Origin: JAEXOD01 sp963667875
GTDB lineage: Bacteria > Bacteroidota > Ignavibacteria > Ignavibacteriales > Melioribacteraceae
Length of the DNA stretch: 64,000 bases
Reading direction: 5' to 3'
Assembly (NCBI GenBank): GCA_963667875.2
Contig: CAXXGC010000013.1
Span: forward strand, 62,001-126,000
The notes below the pieces were generated by a model. That model had not been told where the DNA came from, ran no database searches, and saw only the letters and a list, made by a program, of their open reading frames with translations. Both the position numbers and the translations under genes were made by a program. Below are positions 18,701 to 30,700 of the stretch, in pieces (the first letter of the stretch is position 1; the number at the start of each line of letters is the position of its first letter).

Positions 18701-21700
18701 GGGGGAGAAAATTTTGTTGTAAACAGTCCGCAAAATGTAAGATGGACAGCTCATAATACGGTTAATAATGTTCGATTGGAGTATACTACTAATAATGGAA
18801 CTTCATGGAGTATAGTTGAGAACTCATTAGTGGCCTCAACTCAAGCATACACTTGGAATATTCCAAATACTCCAACTTCTCAGGGAAGAATTCGATTAAT
18901 TGATTTGGATAATTCAGCGGTTACTGATGCTAGTAATTCCATGTTTGCAATTGGAAGTTTGTTGTTAACAACTCCAAATGGGGGCCAAAGATGGCAGGTT
19001 GGATCAACTCATGCAATAACCTGGAATAATATTAGTACAGTAAGTAATGTTGATTTAGATTATACAACGGATAATGGAGTATCATGGCTTAGCATTGCAA
19101 ATAATGTTAACGCTGCTTTAGAAACATATAACTGGGTTATTCCAAATACTGTTTCAGCTCTTGTTAAAGTTAGAGTTAAAAGTTCTACAAATGCAGCATT
19201 ATTTGATGAAAGTGATAATGTTTTAAGTCTCTGTTCTATTGCTGTTACATTACCAAATGGCGGTGAAGTATATCAGGTTGGAAAAAATCTTGCAATTACT
19301 TGGGCCGCAAACAATGTTTCTTTTGTTAATTTGGACTATTCACCAGATAATGGAACAACATGGATACCGATTGACAATAATTTAAATGCAGCAACCGGAA
19401 TATATAACTGGGTAATCCCTGATTTGCCTACTCAGGTTGGATTAATTAGAATTATGGATTCCCAAGATAATTCAATACTTGACTATAACAATAATGTATT
19501 TAAAATATTACGACTTGAGTTAACTAGTCCTGATGGTGGTGAAAGTTATAAAATAGGAATGAATAGAAATATTACATGGAATTCAAGCGGTGTAAATGCG
19601 CTGAATATTCAATATTCAATTAATAATGGGCAAACTTGGTTAAGTGTTGTTGATAATATTCTGGCAGTTGCTGGTTCTTATAACTGGACTGTACCAAATA
19701 TTCCTACAAATAATTTTAAAATTAAAATAATTGATAACAATAATCCAACTGTTACCGATTCTTCAACTAATGTATTTACTTTGGGAAATATTACTGTTAC
19801 TGAACCTGTAAGCGGAGAAGTGATACAATCAAACTCCGTAAAATCAATAAAATGGAATGTTACAGCAGGAGTTCAAAGCGTTAAAATTGAATTCAGATTA
19901 AATAATTCATCGGCTTGGGAAGTTCTTGAACCGGCAGCAAATGCTCAGCAAGGATTTTATAATTGGCTGGTTCCAAATAACTCAAGTTCACAAGCTAAAG
20001 TTAGAGTATCTCATGCAGTAAATAATTCGTTTATTGTTGATAGTTCAGCCCAGTTTACAATTAATACATTAAATTTAACTGCTCCTAATGGCGGCGAATA
20101 TTGGCAAGCCGGAACTATTAAGAATATTTTATGGAACAGCTCAATTACCGGTAATTTAAAAATAGAATACTCTTTAAATAATGGTACCACTTGGAATATT
20201 GTAACAGCATCCGTCCCTGCAAATGCAAATCTTTATAGTTGGAATATTCCAGCTGCATTATCTTCTAAACAAGCAATTATTAAGATTACAGATCTAAACA
20301 CAGCTAGTGTAAAGGATTCAAGTACTGCAGTATTTAAACTTGGTAATGTTGGTATTTCGGCTCCTGTGGGTGGAGAATTATGGCAGACTGGGACACAAAA
20401 AATTATCAATTTTACAAATTCAGCTAGTGTTGATGAGGTTAGAATTGAATATACACTTGATAATATTATTTGGAATACTATTGTTTCTAATTATCCTGTT
20501 GCCAGTGGAGCTTACACTTGGAATATTGGAAACATAAATTCTTCGAGTACGGCTAGAATTCGTATAAGCGATGCTTCTTCAAATTTAGATATTAATACTG
20601 TTAGTAATTCATTTAATATTGGTGTTCTTGATTTGGTTTCGCCAAATGGCGGTGAATTATGGCAGGCAGAAACTATTCAAAGCATAAAATGGATGACAAG
20701 CAGTCATACAGCAGCTGCTAATATTTATTATAGTGTGAATAATGGTGTTAATTGGATCTCAATAACATCAAATTATGCTTGTGTTTCTAATGACACTAAT
20801 AGATATTCATGGACAGTTCCTGCAGGTATTTCCAGTGCAAATATGTTAATTAAAATTGAAAATTCTGCAAATAATACTATTAATGATATTTCTGCAAGCA
20901 AATTTACAATTGGAAATTTGGCCATAACTGCTCCAACTATTACTGACAAATTGCAAAGCGGAAGACAAAAAGTAATTACTTGGACCAGCGATAATATTGG
21001 TAATGTTAAAATAGATTATTCTTTAGACAATGGGTTAACTTGGAATACGATAATTAATTCCATTGCTGCCAATTTGCATTTATATAATTGGACTTTACCC
21101 GATAATATTTCTTCAAATCAAGCACGAGTACGTATTTATTCTTTAAATAATACCGGAGTACAATCAATAAGTAATCCGTTTGTTATTAGTTTATTAGATG
21201 TTGTTTCACCAAATGGCGGTGAGTTATGGCAGGCAGGATCAACCAGATTAATTAGATGGAATAGTGCTCAAATAAATAGTCTTTCAATATATAGTTCTGC
21301 CAATAATGGTCAATCATGGAATCTGATTGCAGCAAACATACCTGCTATTAATGCCCAATATAGCTGGCTTATTCCTTCAAATTCCGCAACTAATAACGCT
21401 AAAATATTATTGGTTGATGAAAGTAAAATTTCAATACGAGATAGCAGCAGTACTGCGTTTACTATAAATTCATTAAATTTAACATCTCCTGTTGGTGGAG
21501 AAGTTTGGCAATCAGGTACTATTAAGCAAATAACATGGAGCAGCTTAAATCTTGGTCCGGTAAATTTGGATTATACTTTAGATAATGGAGCAAACTGGAC
21601 TAATATTATCAGCAACATAAATGGTGCACTTGGAACATATAGTTGGACTGTACCTGTTGATACAGCTTCTGATCAGGTTAGAGTAAGAATTAGTGAAATA

Positions 21701-24700
21701 TCCGATCCAACAAATCTAGATATATCCGAAATATTTACAATAAACAGAATTTTAGTTTTGGTTCCAAACGGCGGTGAAAATTGGCAGGCCGGATCAACTA
21801 AACAGATATCGTGGCATAGTAGATTTGTTAATAATGTTTCACTTGCTTACAGCATTGATAATGGTGTGAATTGGATAAATATTGCTGACAATGTAGCCGC
21901 AAATTCGTATAAAATTAATTGGAATGTGCCGGCAAATATTTCAACTTCAAATGCCCGCATTAAAATATGGGATACGTCAAACCCAGCCTATAAGGATTCG
22001 AGTGATTTAAGATTTACAATAAGCAATATCGGAATAACTGCTCCGGTGCTTAATGCACAATTACAAGCAGGTTCAAATACTACAATAAGCTGGAATGCTT
22101 CTAATCTTGGTATGATTGATATTTTATACAGCTTAGATAATGGCGGTAGTTGGAATAGTATTGTAAATAATACTGCATCCTTATCAGGTTCTTATGTGTG
22201 GAATATTCCGGCGTTAGCTGTTTCTGATCAAGCATTAATTAGATTGCAATCAACAACTGATCCTACTATTAATATAACTTCTTCAGTATTCAAAATTAGC
22301 AGTCTTGAAATATTATCTCCAAATGGCGGTGAAAATTGGCAGGCGGGTAGTACTAAAACAATTACATGGCAAAGTTCTTTTGTTAATAATATTAACTTAT
22401 CTTATAGTTTAAATAATGGTTCCACTTGGAATTCAATTGTTTCGAATATTCCGGCAGCATTAAATAGTTATAGTTGGACTATTCCTTCAAATATTAGCGG
22501 CGGGGCAAGTTTAATTAAAATAACAGATGCTAATAATAGCTCTATTAAGGATTCAAGTAATACTACTTTTTCTATAAGTTTACTCAGTATTACTTATCCA
22601 GTAGGCGGGGAACAATTACAAGCCGGAAGAACTAAATCAATAACTTGGACTTCTTCGAATTTAGGATTGATTAATATTGACTATTCTTTAGATAACGGAA
22701 CATCTTGGGTTGTTTTAGCAAACAATATTCAGTCTTCTCAAAATTCTTTCACCTGGGCTGTACCTTCTAATATTGCTTCAAATCAAGTTTTGTTACGTTT
22801 AACTTCTGTTGATTATCCTACTATTACAAGTGTCAATAATAAATTTATTATTAGCAGCTTAAATGTACTTTCGCCAAATGGTGGCGAAAATTGGCAAAGC
22901 AATACTCAAAGTATTATTACATGGCAATCATCATTTGTTAATAATGTCAATTTGTATTATTCTTTAAATCAGGGTAATACCTATACATTAATAGCTAATA
23001 ATGTCCAGGCATCTTTGGGTACTTATAATTGGGTTATACCTGCTAATATATCATCTACAAATTGTTTGATTAAAGTTGTAGATGCAAATAATAATTTAAT
23101 AGCCGATTCAAGTGATAATAATTTTACAATTTCTACTTTAAATATTACATCACCGTTAACAGGTACTGAATGGCAAGCCGGTAAAAAATATTCTATTACT
23201 TGGAATTCTGCAAATCTTGGACTGGTAAATATTGATTATTCGATTGATAATGGTTTTAATTGGAATGTTTTAGCAAATAATATTCAAGCTTCACAAAACA
23301 ATTACTTGTGGACAATTCCTTCAAATATTGCATCTAATCAAGTATTTGTCCGTGTAACTTCAGTTGCAGTACCTTCAATAAGCAGCGTAAGTAATACATT
23401 TACAATAGATAATCTTAATGTGACTTCACCAAATGGCGGAGAGAAATGGCAGAGTGGAACGACTCAAAATATTACTTGGCAGTCACAGTTTATTAATAAT
23501 GTTAATTTATATTATTCGCTTAATCAAGGTAGTACATATACTTTAATTGCTAGTAATGTTCAAGCATCGTTAGGTACATATGCCTGGGTAATACCTTCAA
23601 ATATTTCATCAACAAATAGTATAATTAAAGTTGTTCATTCAACAAATAATTTAATTGCTGATTCCAGCGATAATAATTTTACTTTAGGCACACTTGGAAT
23701 TACTTCTCCACTAAGCGGACAAGAATGGCAGGCGGGAAAACAATATCCAATTAGCTGGAACGCTGCAAATCTGGGATTAATTAATATTGATTATTCGTTA
23801 GATAACGGTACCAATTGGGTTAATATTATCAGCAACATTCAATCGGCTCTAACTACTTATCAGTGGAACGTGCCGGCTAATATAGCTTCTAATCAAGCAT
23901 TAATAAGATTAACTTCTGTAGATGTACCTTCAATTGTTACAACAAGTAATGTATTTACAATTAGTCGGATTAATGTAACAGCTCCTAATGGTGGTGAAAG
24001 ATGGCAAACGGGAACGACTCAAAATATTACTTGGCAATCGCAGTTTATTAATAATGTTAATTTGTATTATTCAATAAATCAAGGGAGTAATTACACATTA
24101 ATTGCAAGTAATGTACAAGCTTCATTGGGTACTTATGCTTGGGCAATCCCTGCAAATATTACTTCATTAAATAGTATTATTAAAATTGTAAACTCTAATA
24201 ATATTTTAGTTTCCGATTCAAGTGATAATAACTTTACTATTGGTACTCTTGGCTTAACCTCTCCTTTAGGTGGTGAAAATTGGCAAGCCGGAAAAACTTA
24301 TCCAATTACCTGGAGCGCAAATACTGCTAATTCAGCATTAAAAATTGAATACTCGCGTGACGGCGGTACAAATTGGGAAATAGTTCAAAATAATGTTCCA
24401 ACCGGATCAAATTCATATTTATGGACAATTCCGGGAACTGAAGGAACTGCAACTGCAAAAATTAGAATTTCTGATGTAACATCTAAATTGCTTTATCAAA
24501 GCGGTAATTTTACAATTAAACAACTTGTATTAAATAATCCAAATGGCGGTCAATTCTGGACTTCGGGAACTGCTCAAACAATTGATTGGAGCAGTACACA
24601 GATTGCAAATATTAAGATTGAATATTCGGTTAATGATGGAACAAATTGGACTACCATAATTAATTCTACTCCAGCAGCTGCCGGTAGTTATATATGGAAT

Positions 24701-27700
24701 ATTCCTGTTAATTTAGCTAGTTCTTTGATGAAAGTAAGATTAAGTGACGCAAGTAATAATTTAATTGATGACTATAGTACAAATTCGTTTGTTGTTGGAA
24801 GTATTGCTGTTGTATCACCAAATGGTGGTGAAATATTACAAGCCGGAATTACTTATGACATTAAGTGGAATAATTCTGCAAATATTCAGGATGTTAAGAT
24901 TGAATATAGTGTAGATAATGGTCTTAACTGGGGAATTGTATCCAATTCTACATTATCTGATGGTCTTTTTACCTGGACTGTTCCGGAAAATATCTTTACT
25001 AATGCAGGGTTAATTAGGATTACTGATATTAATTCAAATAATTTAATATCAGATGTCAGCAATGCAGTATTTTCAATTGACAATTTACAGTTGGTTTCAC
25101 CAAATGGTTTTGAAAATTATCAAGTTGGTGCTGCTCAAAATATTACATGGACAGCTAGTAATAACATTACAAATGTTACAATTGAGTATTTTACCGAAAC
25201 TAAAGGTTGGAAGGTTATTGCTGCAAATATAGCTGCAAATTTGGGAACGTATTCGTGGCTTATTCCTAATGATCCATCCGATTCTGTACGAATTAGAATT
25301 AAAAACAGTGCCAATAATCAAGTTTATGATATAAGTAATAACGCATTTAGGGTAGGTAATGTTACTGTGCTTGCTCCTAATAATCTTGTAAAATGGCAAT
25401 CCGGTACAATTCAAAATATTCAATGGACTAACACACCAAATGTTAAATATTTAAACTTAGATTATTCAATAGATGGTGGAATAAATTGGAAATCAATTGT
25501 TACTAACTTAAGTTCGAATTCCGGAAATTATAAATGGGCTATTCCTAACGATACTACACTTACTGCAAAAATCAGAATAGTTGATGCTTCGTCGTCAGGA
25601 ATGATTAATGATCAAAGTGATGTTAACTTTATTATTAATACTCTAAATATTATTCAGCCTGTTGGCGGCGAAAATTGGTTAAGCGGTTCATCTCAAATTA
25701 TTAAATGGAATAGCACTCAGGATATAGATTCTGTAAGTATTTCATTATCAGTTGATGGTGGAAATATTTGGAGTGAGATTAAAAAAGTTAAAGCTAATTT
25801 AGGCTCATATACTTGGAATATTCCAAATCTTATCAATTCGAATAATGTATATTTATTAATTAAAGATACAAAGTTTGGGTCAATTAAGGATACAAGTAAT
25901 AAATTTGCATTAATACCGGCAAATTTAGATTTAACATATCCTGTTGGAAACGAATATCTACAAGCAGGGAAACAGCATTATATTACCTGGGTAAGCTCAA
26001 CTAATGTTGATAACGTTAAAATTGAATTAACAACTGATAACGGAACTTCTTGGAATTCTTTATCAAACAGTTATCCGGCTGATTCATTAAGATTTAAATG
26101 GACAATTCCCGCTAATATGTTTACAAATGCAGCAAGAATAAAAATCTCTGATGTTCAAAATAATTTCATTAAAGATTCCAGTGCTGCAGTATTTAAAATT
26201 GATGGACTTCAAATAACTTCCCAAGGTGGTTCGGAAAATTATCAAGTTGGAACTACACAAAATATTACTTGGAGTGCAAGTGCTAATGTTCCTTCTGTAA
26301 ATATTGAATATAGTACGGATAATGTTACATGGAAAACTATTGCACTTAATGTAGCTGCTAATATTGGAACTTATGCCTGGCTGATACCAAATGATCCTTC
26401 AAATATAGTTAATATTAGAATACGCAGCAGCGAAACAAATAATATTTCAAGTTCAAGTGCAAGTAGTGTACGTATTGCAAATGTTTTAGTTACTGATCCT
26501 AATATATTCCAAAAATGGCAGGTAGGTTCTACACGCCAAATAAAATGGAATAGTACAAACAACGTTCAAAATGTAAATATTTATTTTTCTACTAATAATG
26601 GTGTTGTTTGGAACCCTGTAGTTACTAATACTCCGGCTGCAAGTGGTACTTATAATTGGGTTATTCCTGATTATCCGAATATCACTACAAGAATTAAAAT
26701 TGTGGATGCTTTAGCTGCTGATTTTATAAATGATATTAATGATACTGTTTTTGCAATATCAAAATTAAATCTTAATGAACCTGAAGGCGGAGAAATATGG
26801 GCCAGTGGGTCAACTCAGCAAATACAATGGACAGCAAGCTCGGATATTGATAGTATTTTCATATTATTATCTTTAGATAATGGAAATGTTTGGAGTAATT
26901 TAACCAAACAAAAAGCTAACTCCGGTTCATTTACTTGGATTATTCCTCAATCAATCAATTCGAATATTGTTAGAGTATTAATTAAAGATTCTAAATTTGA
27001 TTCGGTAGAGGATTCAAGCGATAATTTTACAATTTATCCACCTGTTTTGACTGTAATTTCACCAAATGGTGGGGAATATTTACAGGCCGGATCAAATTAT
27101 TATATTAAATGGCAGTCTTCGGCAGATGTAAATAATGTTAAAATTGAATTTAGACAAAAAGCTGATACAACATGGACAATATTGACAAATAGTTATCCTG
27201 CTGATTCGTTGCAATATTTGTGGACTATTCCTTCGGATATTAATAGTAATACGGCAAAAATACGTATTACTGACGTATTACAGCCTTTTGTTGTGGATTC
27301 AAGCGATAATTACTTTAAAATTGGCTGGGTTTTGGTTCAATCTCCAAATGGAGGGGAACATATACAATCAGGTAAAACGGTTAATATTAACTGGCTTGCA
27401 AGTCAAAACGTTAATAATGTTAAAATAGAATATACGATAAATGGTTCTATTTGGACTACTATTGTTCCATCAATGGCAGCAAATATTGGTACATACAACT
27501 GGACAATTCCAAATACTCCTTCTGCGTTTGTTAAAATACGAATTAGTGATGCATTATCAAATGGCGGGATAAAAGATTTAAGCGATGCTGATTTTACCAT
27601 TAGTTTGCTTCAATTAACTACTCCTGCAAGCAGCGTTCAGCTACAAGCCGGAACTACATATCAAATTAAATGGAACAGCAGCCCAGAAATAAATTATGTT

Positions 27701-30700
27701 AACTTGGAATATACCTTGGATGGTACAATTTGGAATATTATCAGCCAAGATTCTATACAAGCTTCGTTAGGTGAATATTTATGGCAAATACCTGCTACTT
27801 TATGTTCAACTCAGGGCAAAATAAGAATATGGGATAATAGTTCTGCGGGAATTAATGATACAAGTAAATATCCAATAACATTCAAAATGTTAAACATTAC
27901 GTCTCCAATTGGCGGTGAAAACTGGCAGGTTGGAACAACAAAAGCTATTAGATGGAATGCTTGTACGGTTGATACAATTACCATCGAATATTCAATTAAT
28001 AATGGACAAAATTGGCTGCTTGTTTCAGAAAATGTTCCAACTACAGCAAATACATATAATTGGGTAATTCCTAACACCATTTCTTCAAATGTTCTTGTTC
28101 GTTTAGTTGATAAAACAAATCCTCAATTATTATCAGTAAGCGGTAGATTTTCTATATTTAATCCAGGTATTAATTTAACTGCACCTAATGGGGGAGAAAC
28201 CTGGCAGGCCGGAACGACTAAAAATATCATTTGGCAAAGTAATTTAATTGATTTTGTTAAAATTGAATTTTCAAGCGATAGTGGCTCTACATGGAATACA
28301 CTAACTAGTTCATTCCCTGCGGATTCAACATACAGCTGGCTGATTCCTAATAATTTGGAAACTCGTGGTGCAGTTATAAAAGTTTCCGATGTTGTTAATA
28401 CTCACATTAAAGACACTAGTGAAGTATTTACTATTACCGAATTGCGTTTAACCAGCCCTATGGGTGGGGAATATTGGCAGTCGGGTACACAAAAAAATAT
28501 CACATGGAATGCCGGAGCCGGAATATCGTTAGTAAGGCTTCAATACTCGTTGGATAATGGACAAAATTGGACTAATATTGCGGAAGCTCAAAATATTGTG
28601 GCATCTGTAGATACATTTAAGTGGCAGATTCCAATTACTCTTGGGACAAATATTGCTAAAATAAGAGTAATGGATATTGTTGATCAGACTATTAGTTCTG
28701 CTTCACCAGATACTTTTACAATTGGTTATACAAAAGTAATTACCCCAAATGGTGGAAATGTTTTCCAGGCAGGTAATTCTGTTACCGTTAATTGGGAATG
28801 CAGCAGCAACTTGAGAAGAGTAAATGTTGAAATTTATAAACCATCAACAAATCAAGTTGTTGTTGAATCCGAGGCAATCGCTTCATTAAAGACAATTAGT
28901 TTAATTATTCCATCAAATTGTTATTCCGATTCTTTATTAATCAGAATTAGTGAAGTAAATTCCAATTATTTAATTAGTGATGTCAGCGATAATTTTATAA
29001 GTTCAAAAGCTCTTGAATTAATGCGTCCTGTGTTGGGGGATAATTGGAAGGCTGGTACTATTGAAAAAATCAAATGGGAAGCAAGTCCTAACAATAGTAC
29101 GATAAATATTCAATATACTTCTAATAATGGAGTTACTTGGAATCCTATTGTTACAAATTATTCAGCTATTCTTGGCGAGTATGATTGGCAGCTGCCAAAC
29201 AATTTATCTTCCGATAAATGTATGCTAAAAATATATAACTCGGTATTTACAAACATAAAAGATTCCAGTGGTATATTTAATATTTATGTTCCGGGAATAA
29301 CATTATTAACTCCAAATGGAAATAACTATTATCAAGCCGGAAACACATATAAAATTCAATGGAACAGTTCGTTTGTTACTGCTGTTTCAATTGAATACAG
29401 TTCTAATAATGGTGTTACTTGGGATACCCTTAAATCTCCAATTCAGGCTAGTTTACGGGAATGGGATTGGCAGATACCAAACAGAGCATCATCAAGTTTA
29501 GGTTTAATTAGAATTAGCGATTATAGTAATAACACTGTTAAAGATGTAAGTGATGCTAATTTTGTTGTTGGCTGGATTGATGTGGTTTCGCCGGATGGTG
29601 GTGAAAATTGGCTTTCAAATTCATCCAAAGAAATAAGATGGGAAAATAGCAATTCTATTAGTATGGTAAATATTTATTACAGTAACGGTGATAATGGAAT
29701 TGATACCAACTGGGTTTTATTAACAAGTAATTATCCAACAAACAACATGCCTTACGTTTGGCAAAAAATCCCTAATAAAGAAACGAACAGGGGAAAAATA
29801 AGAATTACCGATGCTAAGTCAAATAATGCTATAACAAATCAAAGTACTGACTATTTTTCAATTACTAAATTATATGTGCTTTCACCTAATGGCGGAGAAG
29901 TGTGGTATTCAGGTAATACATATCAAATAACCTGGACTCCTAGTATTAATATTAATGGTTTAAAAATTGATCTTTCCACAAACGGCGGACGTACGTGGGG
30001 TGTTACCCTTACAAGCTTAACTCCTGCTGCCAGTGGTGTTTTTAATTGGAATGTGGATGGTACTTTATTCTCCGATTCATCATTAATACGCTTATCTGAT
30101 GTAGAACATAATGAAATTATAGATATTAGTGATGGAATGTTTACTCTTGGAGCTATTCAATTACGTACTTTTGATAATGAAGAAAAGGTACTTGAGGGTT
30201 CACATAAATTAATAACATGGTTAAATAGTGCCAATATTAAATTTGTTGATTTACTTTACAGAACAAAAGATAAAGTTTGGAAACCAATTAAATCAAGAGT
30301 ACCGGCAAATGACGAAAAATATAATTGGTTGATTCCAACTGAACCATCGGATTCGTGTTATATAACAATTCGAAATTCAGATAACTATACTTTTAATGAT
30401 ACAAGTAATAAACCATTTACTATTTGCCGCATGAAAATTGGAGTACCAAACGGTGGAGAAGTATGGCAAACAGGAACTTCAAAAGAAATTACCTGGCAAT
30501 CAGCAAATGTAAGTCAAGTTTATCTGGAATATTCAGTTGACACAACTGCAATTCCTATTACATGGACTAAAATATTAAATCAGCCAATTCTTGCTAGTTT
30601 AGGTAAATACAATTGGGAAATACCGGATGATATAAATCTTGCAGGCAAGAGTTACAGATTTAGAATATATGATATTAATGAAAATAAAGTAGCTGATACT

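Noticed and set aside
20340..20537. Open frame within the giant gene (and similar ones on both strands at 24886, 25097, 26371, 27403, 27811, 29316)
   Set aside because: They lie in other frames of the giant gene, have no RBS and encode low-complexity sequence with no recognisable domain.
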